A DNA stretch of 12,917 nucleotides from an uncultured Eubacteriales bacterium (GTDB taxonomy: Bacteria > Bacillota > Clostridia > Christensenellales > Borkfalkiaceae): positions 1 to 12,917 of the forward strand of contig USOJ01000008.1 in the NCBI GenBank assembly GCA_900556195.1, given 5' to 3'. Below, piece by piece: positions 1 through 6,159 of the stretch; position 1 is the stretch's first letter, and each line of letters opens with the position of its first letter. The position numbers were made by a program, and so were the translations under genes. The notes below the pieces were generated by a model. It made no database searches. It saw only the letters and a list, made by a program, of their open reading frames with translations, and was not told the origin of the DNA.

Positions 1-66
1 AAAGCACGGAAATATCGGCGTTTTGGCGGGGTTCGTATTATTCTTGGCTGGCATACGATTGACCTT

Positions 67-95
67 ATTTTAGCACAATAAAGGACAAAAATCAA
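67..95 (-). promoter_or_regulatory. Sigma-A promoter reading out of the left edge
   Basis: On the minus strand TTGATT (90-95) is followed after exactly 17 bases by TAAAAT (67-72). A TGC immediately before the -10 gives an extended -10. Transcription would start near base 60 and run leftwards into a gene that lies beyond the window. The match is near consensus, but no downstream gene can be confirmed. Confidence 0.6.
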
Positions 96-142
96 ACGAA
101 AAAGGGCGAATTTAGGTGAAAACACGATAAATTTACCGCGTT

Positions 143-198
143 TCTACTGCGGGTAGAGTCGATTTTCGGGGGTGTAGAAAGCGATTTTTCCGCTCTAC
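143..198. promoter_or_regulatory. Cluster of four TCTAC/GTAGA half-sites (candidate operator)
   Basis: TCTAC (143-147) and GTAGA (153-157) form a perfect dyad with a 5-base centre. A second pair, GTAGA (174-178) and TCTAC (194-198), forms a wider dyad with an inner GCG/CGC extension. The cluster lies between two divergent promoters (67-95, minus; 241-269, plus), which is where an operator would sit. Binding by a protein is inference. RNA folding is less likely, because both promoters point away from the element. Confidence 0.35.
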
Positions 199-240
199 GT
201 TAAAGAAAATTTCATTATAGAGACATTACGCAAGAGTAGG

Positions 241-269
241 TTGTAATTTTACGCCCGTCGGGGTAAAAT
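241..269 (+). promoter_or_regulatory. Promoter of the SGNH esterase
   Basis: TTGTAA (241-246), a 17-base spacer and TAAAAT (264-269) form a good sigma-A promoter. Transcription should start near 276, giving a leader of about 45 bases. The -10 lies within GGGTAAAATA, a string that is shared, with its flanks, by the region upstream of the Sel1 gene at 3247-3256. Confidence 0.6.
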
Positions 270-320
270 ACGGGTATAGACGAAAAACCGTTTCGCGAAA
301 ACGGAAAGGAGACTGCTATA

Positions 321-1013
321 ATGAATAAAGAAAAGAAGATAACGGTGTTCGGCGATTCGATAGGTAAAGGAGTGTTCACCGACGGCGGAAAGATAGAAGT
401 TATAAAGGATAACGCGGTAAGATTGTTCGAAGACTGGAAAGGCGTTGAAATAGATAATCGTTCGGGGTACGGGCAGTCGCTTAAAAGGCTTCTGGATAAA
501 GGAGTAATCGAAAAATACATCGCGGGGCTTGACCAAAGCATGCGCAATATCGCCGTTATCGAACTCGGCGGAAACGACGCGGATTTCGACTGGAAAGCGG
601 TCGCGGACGCTCCGAATGAAAATCATTACCCCAAAACCAAAATCGAAGAATTTTCTCTCGCCTACGCGAAGTTATTGAAAGATTTAAGCAGTGCAGGCGT
701 CGAGACGGTCGTATGTACGATAGTTCCGATAAGCAGCGAGAGGTATTTCGACAACGTTATATGCAAACTTACCGACGGCGAAAAAGTGCTTGAATATTTC
801 CGCGGCGACGTGAATACGATACACCGTCATCAGGAAATGTTCAACAACGAAATTCTTAAAAACGCCTTTTCGTCGGGCGCGGAAGTCATCGATCTTCGTC
901 GGGAATTTCTGAACACGAACGAGTTTGAAAGTCTGATTTGTCAAGACGGTATTCACCCCAACGTAACTGGTCAGCGCAAGATTTTCGACGTGGCGAAAGC
1001 CTTCGCTTCGTAA
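321..1013 (+). CDS. SGNH/GDSL-family hydrolase (esterase/lipase-like)
   Basis: A 230-residue protein with the blocks of the SGNH/GDSL hydrolase fold. GDS at residues 11-13 supplies the nucleophile Ser13, a glycine-containing SGYG (48-51) marks block II, GGND (83-86) block III, and DGIH (209-212) carries Asp209 and His212 of block V. The family hydrolyses ester bonds, often removing acetyl or acyl groups from glycans or lipids; the substrate cannot be read from the sequence. There is no signal peptide or membrane segment, so it should be cytoplasmic. Its length is typical for a single-domain member. The start is supported by AAAGGAG at 305-311, nine bases before the ATG. It is the only gene of its transcription unit, with its own sigma-A promoter at 241-269, and is followed by dispersed repeats rather than a clear U-tailed terminator. 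Confidence 0.85.
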   Translation: MNKEKKITVFGDSIGKGVFTDGGKIEVIKDNAVRLFEDWKGVEIDNRSGYGQSLKRLLDKGVIEKYIAGLDQSMRNIAVIELGGNDADFDWKAVADAPNENHYPKTKIEEFSLAYAKLLKDLSSAGVETVVCTIVPISSERYFDNVICKLTDGEKVLEYFRGDVNTIHRHQEMFNNEILKNAFSSGAEVIDLRREFLNTNEFESLICQDGIHPNVTGQRKIFDVAKAFAS

Positions 1014-1031
1014 AGTCGGGATATATTGTTT

Positions 1032-1083
1032 CAGCCGCTCCGACTTCTATTGCGGGGATCGCCACGCTTACGCTCGCGATGAC
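1032..1083 (+). repeat. Dispersed intergenic repeat R1
   Basis: The first 27 bases (1032-1058) match the reverse complement of 6017-6043 at 26 of 27 positions; the single difference is A at 1043 versus C. The remainder ends in CGCTCGCGATGAC, related to the end of the repeat at 6072-6105. It lies just after the esterase gene. Bases 1040-1046 (CCGACTT) are complementary to AAGTCGG at the stop codon (1013-1019), so it could fold into the 3' end of that transcript. Confidence 0.75.
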
Positions 1084-1096
1084 TGGTTGAAAAAGT

Positions 1097-1144
1097 GTCA
1101 TTCTGAGGCTCTGCCTAAGGTTGCTTCACGTCGTTCGCAATGAC
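1097..1144 (+). repeat. Dispersed intergenic repeat R2
   Basis: It begins GTCATTCTGAGGC and ends CGCAATGAC, so its tips are imperfectly complementary. Its reverse complement aligns over almost its full length with 6111-6159. It also shares CTGCCTAAGGTTGC (1111-1124) and the CGCAATGAC end with the repeat at 5063-5126. No coding potential was recognised. Confidence 0.8.
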
Positions 1145-1178
1145 AACATGACACGTAATAAAACAGTGCTATTGGTGC

Positions 1179-1212
1179 AAAAACAGGCTTCCCCGCTTCG
1201 GGAAAGCCTGTT
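1179..1212 (-). terminator. Rho-independent terminator of the GH127 gene
   Basis: AACAGGCTT (1182-1190) pairs with AAGCCTGTT (1204-1212), with further CCC/GGG pairing inside. On the minus strand the one mismatch becomes a G-U wobble, giving about 14 pairs, and the stem runs into a T-run (bases 1179-1183 are A on the plus strand). It lies about 40 bases after the GH127 stop codon, in the right direction. Confidence 0.8.
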
Positions 1213-1254
1213 AAATTATCATACGAAAAGTAAAGCATCGTCGATAAACGACGA

Positions 1255-3096
1255 TTATTTTTTAATTTCGTTCCAGACGGAAATCGTGCAGTTGTCGCAG
1301 TCGTAGTTCTTGCCCGCCTGCGAGTAGTCGGTAAGAGTGATTTCGCCGCCGTCCGTCGTGGGTATTTTAACCGCGAGATTACCGTCGAAAAATTCGTTTT
1401 TAACGACTTTCGCCGACGGAACCGTTCCGTCTTTTTTAATCTTGACCGAAATCGGAAGGCTCATGTCTTCGCCGAAACGCTCGTCGCGGCAAAGAGTTAT
1501 CGGGCCTCTCGTAAACGCGACTTTATCGTTCAAAACCACCGCTTTTACGGGCGTTTTGTAGGATAAAACGATCGCTTCGTTCGTCCATACTTTGTCTATC
1601 GTCAGATAGCCGTTTTCGGTCGTTACGGGAACTTCGTCGTCGTCGACGGTTATTTTCAGATTTTCCATCCAGTCGGGAATACGGAGTTTAAGCGCGGTCT
1701 TGACCGATTGAGCCTTGACGGTAATTTTCGCCGATGGCTTTCCGTAAACGTCGGCTTTTATGCTCAAAGAGAATTTCGCGCCGAGAATAGTCGTTTTATA
1801 CACGCAGTCGTTATAGAGATTGACCGCGACGCCGTCGTCGGTTTTTACCACGCCGTCAAGCGTAAATATTGCCGTACCCGCGCCGCCGATAGAAGCGCAA
1901 CAACCGTAAGTCTTGCCGTTTTGCATAACCATAAATCCGCCGACTTTCTTCGCGCGTTGACCTAAATACAACGGGCTGTAACTGTCGAAAGGGTACGGAT
2001 CGTGCGGCGTTGCGACCGCTTCGTCGCCCTTCCAAACCAAGCCGAGAGTTCTTTTCATGGTCTGTTTTTCGTTGTTGACAGCCCCGAAAAGCGCGTTATA
2101 ACCCGACTTTTCGATATAGTTTATATACTTCGAATCGCCCGTCAAAGCGTAAAGTTTGGTAAGGAGTTTTATAAACGTAACGGTTACGCAGGTTTCCTGC
2201 ATAACGCCGTCCGAATATTCGGTCTGTTTAACCGAAGAATTATCGAACAATTCGTGCGTGCAACCCGAACAGCCTATCAGCGTGTAGTCGGTTTCGACGA
2301 TCATATCCACGAAGTTTTTGACGGCGGTAAGATAATTTTCGTCGCCGACAATCTTGTAATATTCGAGCAAACCCTCGAAACAACTCATCATTTCGTAGGC
2401 TTTCGTGTGCTTGAATTGGTACGGATAAGCCGTCTTGTTAAGGCAGGCTTCGTAGAGATTGAAATCTTTCGAGAAACCCGTGCTTACGATATATCCCGCG
2501 AAGTCGAGATATTTTTTGTCGTCGGTGAGTTCGTAGAGTTTTACGAACGGCTCTAAAATCGAGCAGGAATTCATTCCGCCGTAGATTCCCGACGTAAGAC
2601 AAATATCGACCTTGCCTCTGCCTTTGCCGACTTTTTTCATTATATAATCGGCGTGGCGTTTAAGCGCGCGGACGATTTTTCTCTTCAACGATTGATTTTT
2701 GCAGATATCGAGATAATACGTAAAGCCGAGCATTACGTACTTTCTTCCCCACATATCCCAGCCGTTGAATTCTCTTTCGAATCCGTAAGTAGACCAACGC
2801 CCGCAATCGTCCTGCGCGGTGAGCATATCGAGAACGCTTTCGGTAATCGCTTCGTAGAGTTTTTCGTTTTTGGTGGCTCTGTAAGTAAGCGAAGCCGAGC
2901 GCATAAGTTTACCCCAGAATTCGCCGCGCCATCCGTTGTTGTCCGTGTCGGGGTGAAGACGGAATTGATTTACGGTGAGTTTCCATAAATTCTCGTCTAA
3001 AAATTGAGATTCGATTACGTAATCGTTGATTCTGCCCGCGTAACCCTTTTCGGTTATCTCTCCCGCGGACGGGAAAGTTATTTTTGCGTTTATCAT
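1255..3096 (-). CDS. GH127-type beta-L-arabinofuranosidase
   Basis: A 613-residue protein of the GH127 (former DUF1680) family, which releases terminal beta-L-arabinofuranose, for example from plant hydroxyproline-linked arabino-oligosaccharides. An N-terminal alpha/alpha-barrel domain (about 50-400) is followed by beta-sandwich regions. The metal and catalytic set known from the Bifidobacterium enzyme HypBA1 is visible: ETC at 301-303 (Glu301, Cys303) and GCC at 398-400, where Cys399 would be the thiolate nucleophile and Cys400 a zinc ligand. Glu282 in a HELF motif fits the acid/base position, with a three-residue longer spacing to Glu301 than I recall for HypBA1. No signal peptide is seen, so a cytoplasmic enzyme acting on imported sugars is likely. 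GGGAG at 3103-3107 supports the start. It has its own promoter and terminator. Related GH families share this fold, so exact specificity is inferred. Confidence 0.85.
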   Translation of the reverse strand: MINAKITFPSAGEITEKGYAGRINDYVIESQFLDENLWKLTVNQFRLHPDTDNNGWRGEFWGKLMRSASLTYRATKNEKLYEAITESVLDMLTAQDDCGRWSTYGFEREFNGWDMWGRKYVMLGFTYYLDICKNQSLKRKIVRALKRHADYIMKKVGKGRGKVDICLTSGIYGGMNSCSILEPFVKLYELTDDKKYLDFAGYIVSTGFSKDFNLYEACLNKTAYPYQFKHTKAYEMMSCFEGLLEYYKIVGDENYLTAVKNFVDMIVETDYTLIGCSGCTHELFDNSSVKQTEYSDGVMQETCVTVTFIKLLTKLYALTGDSKYINYIEKSGYNALFGAVNNEKQTMKRTLGLVWKGDEAVATPHDPYPFDSYSPLYLGQRAKKVGGFMVMQNGKTYGCCASIGGAGTAIFTLDGVVKTDDGVAVNLYNDCVYKTTILGAKFSLSIKADVYGKPSAKITVKAQSVKTALKLRIPDWMENLKITVDDDEVPVTTENGYLTIDKVWTNEAIVLSYKTPVKAVVLNDKVAFTRGPITLCRDERFGEDMSLPISVKIKKDGTVPSAKVVKNEFFDGNLAVKIPTTDGGEITLTDYSQAGKNYDCDNCTISVWNEIKK

Positions 3097-3109
3097 AGTT
3101 TGCTCCCGT

Positions 3110-3128
3110 CGACCGCTCGAAACGGTCG
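3110..3128 (-). promoter_or_regulatory. Small hairpin in the GH127 leader
   Basis: CGACCG (3110-3115) and CGGTCG (3123-3128) form a six-base-pair stem with a seven-base loop. It lies between the predicted transcription start (about 3140) and the GGGAG ribosome binding site (3103-3107). It could be an mRNA leader structure or a repressor site; nothing in the sequence decides between these. Confidence 0.4.
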
Positions 3129-3146
3129 GATTTTACTTTCGCCAAT

Positions 3147-3175
3147 ATTCTAACATAAAAACCGCTTAAAATCAA
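3147..3175 (-). promoter_or_regulatory. Promoter of the GH127 gene
   Basis: On the minus strand TTGATT (3170-3175), a 17-base spacer and TAGAAT (3147-3152) form a near-consensus sigma-A promoter. TGT directly before the -10 makes it extended. Transcription should start near 3140, giving a leader of about 44 bases. Confidence 0.7.
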
Positions 3176-3270
3176 TAACTCGGCGAAAATTTTATAAAAA
3201 AGCAAAAAATAGTTATTTTATATGACAAGCATTTGTCTTATTTATAGGGTAAAATTTGGGTGTAAACAGA

Positions 3271-3276
3271 AAGGAG
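3271..3276 (+). promoter_or_regulatory. Ribosome binding site fixing the Sel1 gene start
   Basis: AAGGAG lies eight bases before the ATG at 3285. An in-frame ATG at 3222 has no such site, and the 21 extra residues it would add resemble translated promoter DNA, so the downstream start is preferred. Confidence 0.75.
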
Positions 3277-3284
3277 CGAAAAAA

Positions 3285-3809
3285 ATGAACGATAAAAATT
3301 TGATTAAAGAAGCCCTGAACAAAAACAAAGAGTGCTGCTATATGCTCGGCGAAAAATATTATTACGGCAAAGGCGTGCCTGCCGACAGAAGACTTGCGAA
3401 AGAATGGTACGAAGCCTCGGCGAAGTTGGGGCACGTTTCGGCGCAATATATGTACGGCTACATTCTGTGCGCTTCCGCCCGCGGCGAAGAAGAACTGAAA
3501 ACGGGTCTTAAATACGTTAAGAAGGCGGCTCGCAGTCTGCACGCCGAAGCGATGTTGTTGCTCGCGCGTAACTATTTTTACGGCGTGGGCGTGGATAAGA
3601 ACGTTAAAAAAGCCGTAAAGATATGGAAAAAGGCGTCCGAAATAGGATGCCCCGAAGCGAAATATTATTTAGGACTTTGTTACGACAAAGGCGTTACGGT
3701 AAGACGGAACGTGATGAAAGCGAAAAAGTATCTTTTCGCGGCGTTGGAAGACGGTTACGACGCGTCGAAGACCATTCTTCTCCGTTCGGGTTACCCTGCC
3801 GTTGCGTAA
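3285..3809 (+). CDS. Sel1-like repeat (SLR) protein
   Basis: A 174-residue protein built almost wholly of Sel1-like TPR-type helical repeats of about 36 residues. Repeat 1 spans about 17-52 (with YYYGKGVPAD), repeat 2 about 53-88 (degenerate), repeat 3 about 89-124 (with YFYGVGVDKN) and repeat 4 about 125-160. Such repeats form a superhelix that binds other proteins; the partner is unknown. No signal peptide or catalytic motif is present. The chosen start follows a strong AAGGAG at 3271-3276. The gene is divergent from GH127 and converges on the permease gene with only 23 bases between stop codons and no clear terminator in that gap. A short motif around 3247-3268 upstream resembles the -10 region of the SGNH esterase promoter, so the two genes may share control. 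Confidence 0.85.
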   Translation: MNDKNLIKEALNKNKECCYMLGEKYYYGKGVPADRRLAKEWYEASAKLGHVSAQYMYGYILCASARGEEELKTGLKYVKKAARSLHAEAMLLLARNYFYGVGVDKNVKKAVKIWKKASEIGCPEAKYYLGLCYDKGVTVRRNVMKAKKYLFAALEDGYDASKTILLRSGYPAVA

Positions 3810-3832
3810 CGGAATAAAAGTCTTCGGACGGA

Positions 3833-4930
3833 TTAAAAAATCAGGCAGACGGCGATTAAAATCGCTAAATACGAAAGGTTTATCTCCGAGTAGACGAGTG
3901 CGTATTTTTTGAAATCGCCGTCGCGTTTTTTGTACTCGCTTATGGTGATAAGACTTGCAAGGCTCGATATGGGCGTGCCTAATCCGCCGACGTTTACGCC
4001 GCGAAGAAGGGGCGCGTAATTCGTCGTGAATTTACACAGAAGCGTCGCCGACGGAACGTTGCTTATAACCTGACACGAAAGAACGGAAACGAGTAACGGG
4101 TTTTTATTAAGAAGTTCGCTCATAAGGCGATTAACGCCATCTATCCGCGACATATTTCCGCTGAATACGAAGAACGCGCAAAAAGTTAAAAGCAGTCCGT
4201 AATTGACTTTCGCAAACGATTTGAAATCGAGAATCAACACTCCTATAACCGCTATCGAAATGCCTATATAGTAAGGGAAAAATCTCATTACCGAAGCGAC
4301 CGAAACGGCGAATAATACGAGATACGTTACCGTTCGGAATACGTCGGGTTTGTATTCCCGCTCGGTTTCGAGTTTTACGGGGTCGGGTTTCACGAAAAAA
4401 CAGCATACGAATATAAGCAGAAACGCCGCGAGAAAGGGCGCGAGCATTATATAAAAAAATTCGCCCGTCGGAATTTTATAATAAGAATACAGATAAAGGT
4501 TTTGCGGATTGCCGAACGGCGTGAGCATTCCGCCGAGGTTTGCCGCGACGTTTTGCATAACGAAAACGAAGGCGTTTTTGTCTTTTCTGCCCGTCGATTC
4601 GAGAGCGTAATATCCGAGCGGCAAAAAGGTTATGAGAGCCATATCGTTAGCCATGACCATCGAACCGAAGTAGGTGATAAACACGAGCGCGAACGTTACC
4701 GCGCGAAGATTTTTGAATTTCACCACTATTTTTCTTGCGAGAGATTCAAAGAAACCTATTCTTGCCAGTCCTTCTACCACGGCGAGCGTGCCGAACAGGC
4801 AATAAAGCGTCGACAAGTCGAAATATCCGAGATATTTTTCGTCGGGCGGAATGATAAACGCGGTGATTATCGCGGCGAGAATCGCTACGCACGACACTAC
4901 GTTGTTTTTCAATAATTTTAATACTTTCAT
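3833..4930 (-). CDS. ArsB/NhaD/SLC13-type (ion transporter superfamily) permease
   Basis: A 365-residue, very hydrophobic integral membrane protein with about ten transmembrane segments. It has the two-fold pseudo-repeat of the ion transporter superfamily (ArsB, NhaD, CitM and SLC13 relatives). Signature pieces are ANDMALITFLPLG (94-106), a hairpin-like NLGGMLTPFGNPQN (131-144), SNVPSATLL (290-298) and GGLGTPISSLASLI (315-328). Members carry organic or inorganic anions coupled to protons or sodium; the substrate cannot be assigned. Length is somewhat short for SLC13 but usual for this clostridial subtype. An in-frame TGA lies two codons before the ATG, so the start is fixed, yet no Shine-Dalgarno sequence precedes it. 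Instead the leader is a 15-bp hairpin. It has its own promoter, separate from the upstream sigG gene. Confidence 0.8.
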   Translation of the reverse strand: MKVLKLLKNNVVSCVAILAAIITAFIIPPDEKYLGYFDLSTLYCLFGTLAVVEGLARIGFFESLARKIVVKFKNLRAVTFALVFITYFGSMVMANDMALITFLPLGYYALESTGRKDKNAFVFVMQNVAANLGGMLTPFGNPQNLYLYSYYKIPTGEFFYIMLAPFLAAFLLIFVCCFFVKPDPVKLETEREYKPDVFRTVTYLVLFAVSVASVMRFFPYYIGISIAVIGVLILDFKSFAKVNYGLLLTFCAFFVFSGNMSRIDGVNRLMSELLNKNPLLVSVLSCQVISNVPSATLLCKFTTNYAPLLRGVNVGGLGTPISSLASLITISEYKKRDGDFKKYALVYSEINLSYLAILIAVCLIF

Positions 4931-4936
4931 AAAAGG

Positions 4937-4969
4937 TCAGGCGGAAAACCGAAACGGTTCTCCGCCTGA
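4937..4969 (-). promoter_or_regulatory. 15-bp hairpin occupying the permease leader
   Basis: Bases 4937-4951 and 4955-4969 form a 15-base-pair stem with a three-base loop. The pairing is complete in minus-strand RNA (one G-U wobble) but has an A-C mismatch in plus-strand RNA, so the minus transcript is the likelier folded form. It is followed by CCTTTT and then the permease ATG at 4930. The predicted transcription start (about 4966) falls in the first arm, so about 12 pairs would form at the extreme 5' end. It could be a repressor operator, a 5' stabilising hairpin, or a sigG terminator. Confidence 0.7.
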
Positions 4970-4972
4970 TAT

Positions 4973-5001
4973 ATAATACTCTCATAACTCCGATTAGTCA
5001 A
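4973..5001 (-). promoter_or_regulatory. Promoter of the permease gene
   Basis: On the minus strand TTGACT (4996-5001), a 17-base spacer and TATTAT (4973-4978) form a near-consensus sigma-A promoter. Transcription should begin at about 4966, inside the hairpin at 4937-4969. Confidence 0.7.
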
Positions 5002-5062
5002 CTTATTGAAAGCGTTTCGAGCGTAAATATTATCGTAATATCAAGTCCGCGTAATTGCAAAA

Positions 5063-5126
5063 GAGCGTAGCGACTGCGGCGACCCTGCCTAAGGTTGCCA
5101 CGACCCGCAAGGGGTCTCGCAATGAC
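5063..5126 (-). repeat. Dispersed intergenic repeat R3
   Basis: It shares CTGCCTAAGGTTGC (5085-5098) and the end CGCAATGAC (5118-5126) with repeat R2 at 1097-1144. Its other part (5063-5083) matches the reverse complement of 6072-6092 at about 18 of 21 positions. A GACCC/GGGTC mini-stem lies near its end. It sits just beyond the sigG stop codon, where no U-tailed terminator is seen. Confidence 0.75.
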
Positions 5127-5164
5127 GGCTTGTTGTGCCGTGTTGAGAATAGCGTAAACAATAC

Positions 5165-5941
5165 TCAATACGATACTTTGCTTTTTATGCTCTTTAAGGC
5201 GTTCTTTTCAAGCCGCGAAACCTGTGCCTGGGATAAACCTATTTCGCTTGAAATTTCCGTCTGCGTTTTGCCTTCGTAATATCTTAAATATAAAATTTTC
5301 TTTTCGCGGTCGTTAAGGCGTGAAAGAGCCGAATCGAGAGCGACTTTTTCGGTCCACCGTTCGTCCGTGTTCTTTTCGTCGCCGATCTGATCCATTAAAA
5401 GGAGTTCGTCGCCGTTTTTATTATAGACGGGGTCGAACAGCGAAACGGGGTCGGAAATCGCGTCGAGCGCGTAAACGACTTCCCGTTCGGGAACGCTCAT
5501 TCGTTCGGCGATTTCGCTCATTGTGGCTACGTCGTCTTTTTCGGCTTCTATTTCGCTGCGGGTCTGCAAAACGCGATAGGCGGTATCTCTTACGCTGCGC
5601 GGAACGCGAAGTCCGTTATTCGCGCGCATTACCCTTTTCAATTCGCCTATTATCATGGGCACGGCGTAAGTCGAAAATCTGACGCCTACGGACAAATCGA
5701 AATTATCGACCGACTTGATAAGCCCGATCATTCCCGCCTGAAACAAGTCGTCGCCGCTCGCTTTGCCGCGATCGAATCTCTTTACGAGCGACAATACGAG
5801 CCGCACGTTGGCGGTGATGAAAAACTCTCTCGCCTTTTCGTCTCCCTGCTTTATTTTTTCTAAAAGAGAAAGGCTTTCTTTTGCCGATAATCGCCTTATA
5901 GACGACGTATTAAGTCCGCATATCTCTATTTTTTTACCCAT
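5165..5941 (-). CDS. sigG: Late forespore RNA polymerase sigma factor SigG
   Basis: A 258-residue sigma-70 family protein that closely resembles Bacillus SigG (about 260 residues), which directs late forespore transcription during sporulation. The N-terminal KIEICGLNTS (4-13) matches the SigG signature. Region 2 (about 40-110) contains DDLFQAGMIGLIKSVDNFDL (64-83) and FSTYAVPMIIGE (89-100). Region 3 spans about 115-195, including DPVSLFDPVYN (164-174). Region 4 (about 205-255) has the DNA-binding helix-turn-helix at 225-250 with GLSQAQVSRLEK. AGGAGG at 5947-5952, five bases before the ATG, fixes the start. In many spore formers sigG follows spoIIGA-sigE; here it stands alone, divergent from malQ. 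A forespore-type promoter (GTTTA at 5983-5987, GGCAA-like -10 at 5957-5966) is possible but weak. SigF is the main alternative and is disfavoured by the N-terminus. Confidence 0.95.
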   Translation of the reverse strand: MGKKIEICGLNTSSIRRLSAKESLSLLEKIKQGDEKAREFFITANVRLVLSLVKRFDRGKASGDDLFQAGMIGLIKSVDNFDLSVGVRFSTYAVPMIIGELKRVMRANNGLRVPRSVRDTAYRVLQTRSEIEAEKDDVATMSEIAERMSVPEREVVYALDAISDPVSLFDPVYNKNGDELLLMDQIGDEKNTDERWTEKVALDSALSRLNDREKKILYLRYYEGKTQTEISSEIGLSQAQVSRLEKNALKSIKSKVSY

Positions 5942-5946
5942 ATTCG

Positions 5947-5952
5947 CCTCCT
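5947..5952 (-). promoter_or_regulatory. Strong ribosome binding site of sigG
   Basis: AGGAGG lies five bases before the ATG on the minus strand and decides the sigG start. Confidence 0.8.
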
Positions 5953-5956
5953 ATGT

Positions 5957-5987
5957 ATACGTTGCCTTTATACGCTCCGCGGTAAAC
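5957..5987 (-). promoter_or_regulatory. Weak candidate SigF/SigG-type promoter for sigG
   Basis: On the minus strand GTTTA (5983-5987) fits the SigF -35 pattern GYWTA. After 16 bases it is followed by GGCAACGTAT (5957-5966), which begins like the SigF -10 (GG..A) but departs at two later positions. The leader would be very short, with the AGGAGG close to the transcription start. In Bacillus sigG is transcribed by SigF and then SigG, which is why I looked here. Confidence 0.3.
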
Positions 5988-6016
5988 CACCCTTCAAGGA
6001 AACTCATCCGTCAACT

Positions 6017-6105
6017 TCCCCGCAATAGAAGGCGGAGCGGCTGTATAGTCGTTTGTACTCCCATCTTCGGTGTTGCCGCGGTCGCTATGCTCCCTCGCAA
6101 AGACG
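6017..6105 (-). repeat. Dispersed intergenic repeat R4
   Basis: Bases 6017-6043 are an inverted copy of 1032-1058 (26 of 27 identical). Bases 6072-6092 match the reverse complement of 5063-5083 at about 18 of 21 positions. The end CTCGCAAAGAC resembles the CGCAATGAC/GCGATGAC ends of the other copies. The mixture of orientations within one element suggests a mosaic of modules. Confidence 0.7.
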
Positions 6106-6110
6106 GAGTA

Positions 6111-6159
6111 GTCATCCTGAACGTAGTGAAGTCCCCTCGGCAGGTCGCCTCAGAATGAC
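6111..6159 (-). repeat. Dispersed intergenic repeat R5
   Basis: This 49-base element begins GTCATCCTGA and ends GCCTCAGAATGAC, with complementary tips. It aligns almost end to end with the reverse complement of R2 (1097-1144). It lies directly upstream of malQ, about 60 bases before its start codon. Confidence 0.75.

Larger units (their letters stand above)
1..320. other. Gene-free leader region upstream of the SGNH esterase
   Basis: No convincing complete gene lies here. The stretch holds a strong minus-strand promoter pointing out of the left edge (67-95), a cluster of four TCTAC/GTAGA half-sites (143-198), a plus-strand promoter for the esterase (241-269), and a small leader hairpin (CCGTTT 288-293 with AAACGG 299-304) just before the AAAGGAG ribosome binding site at 305-311. 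A minus-strand ATG at 54-52 opens a frame that stays open to the window edge (18 codons), but the predicted transcription start leaves only about six bases of leader, so I do not call it as a gene. Confidence 0.6.

Noticed and set aside
1..54. Partial minus-strand frame beginning at the ATG at 54-52
   Set aside because: Only 18 codons are visible, the ribosome binding site is poor, and the predicted transcript would have a leader of about six bases. The real gene may start further left.
3222..3284. Upstream ATG extending the Sel1 protein by 21 residues
   Set aside because: No ribosome binding site precedes it, and it would overlap the putative promoter motif. AAGGAG at 3271-3276 supports the ATG at 3285.
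3799..3832. Possible terminator between the converging Sel1 and permease genes
   Set aside because: Only a five-pair stem (CCGTT/AACGG) and a three-pair TTCG loop are present, without a proper T-run after either.
1032..6159. CRISPR array
   Set aside because: The repeats are few, widely separated, variable in length and orientation, and lack regular spacers. No cas gene is present.
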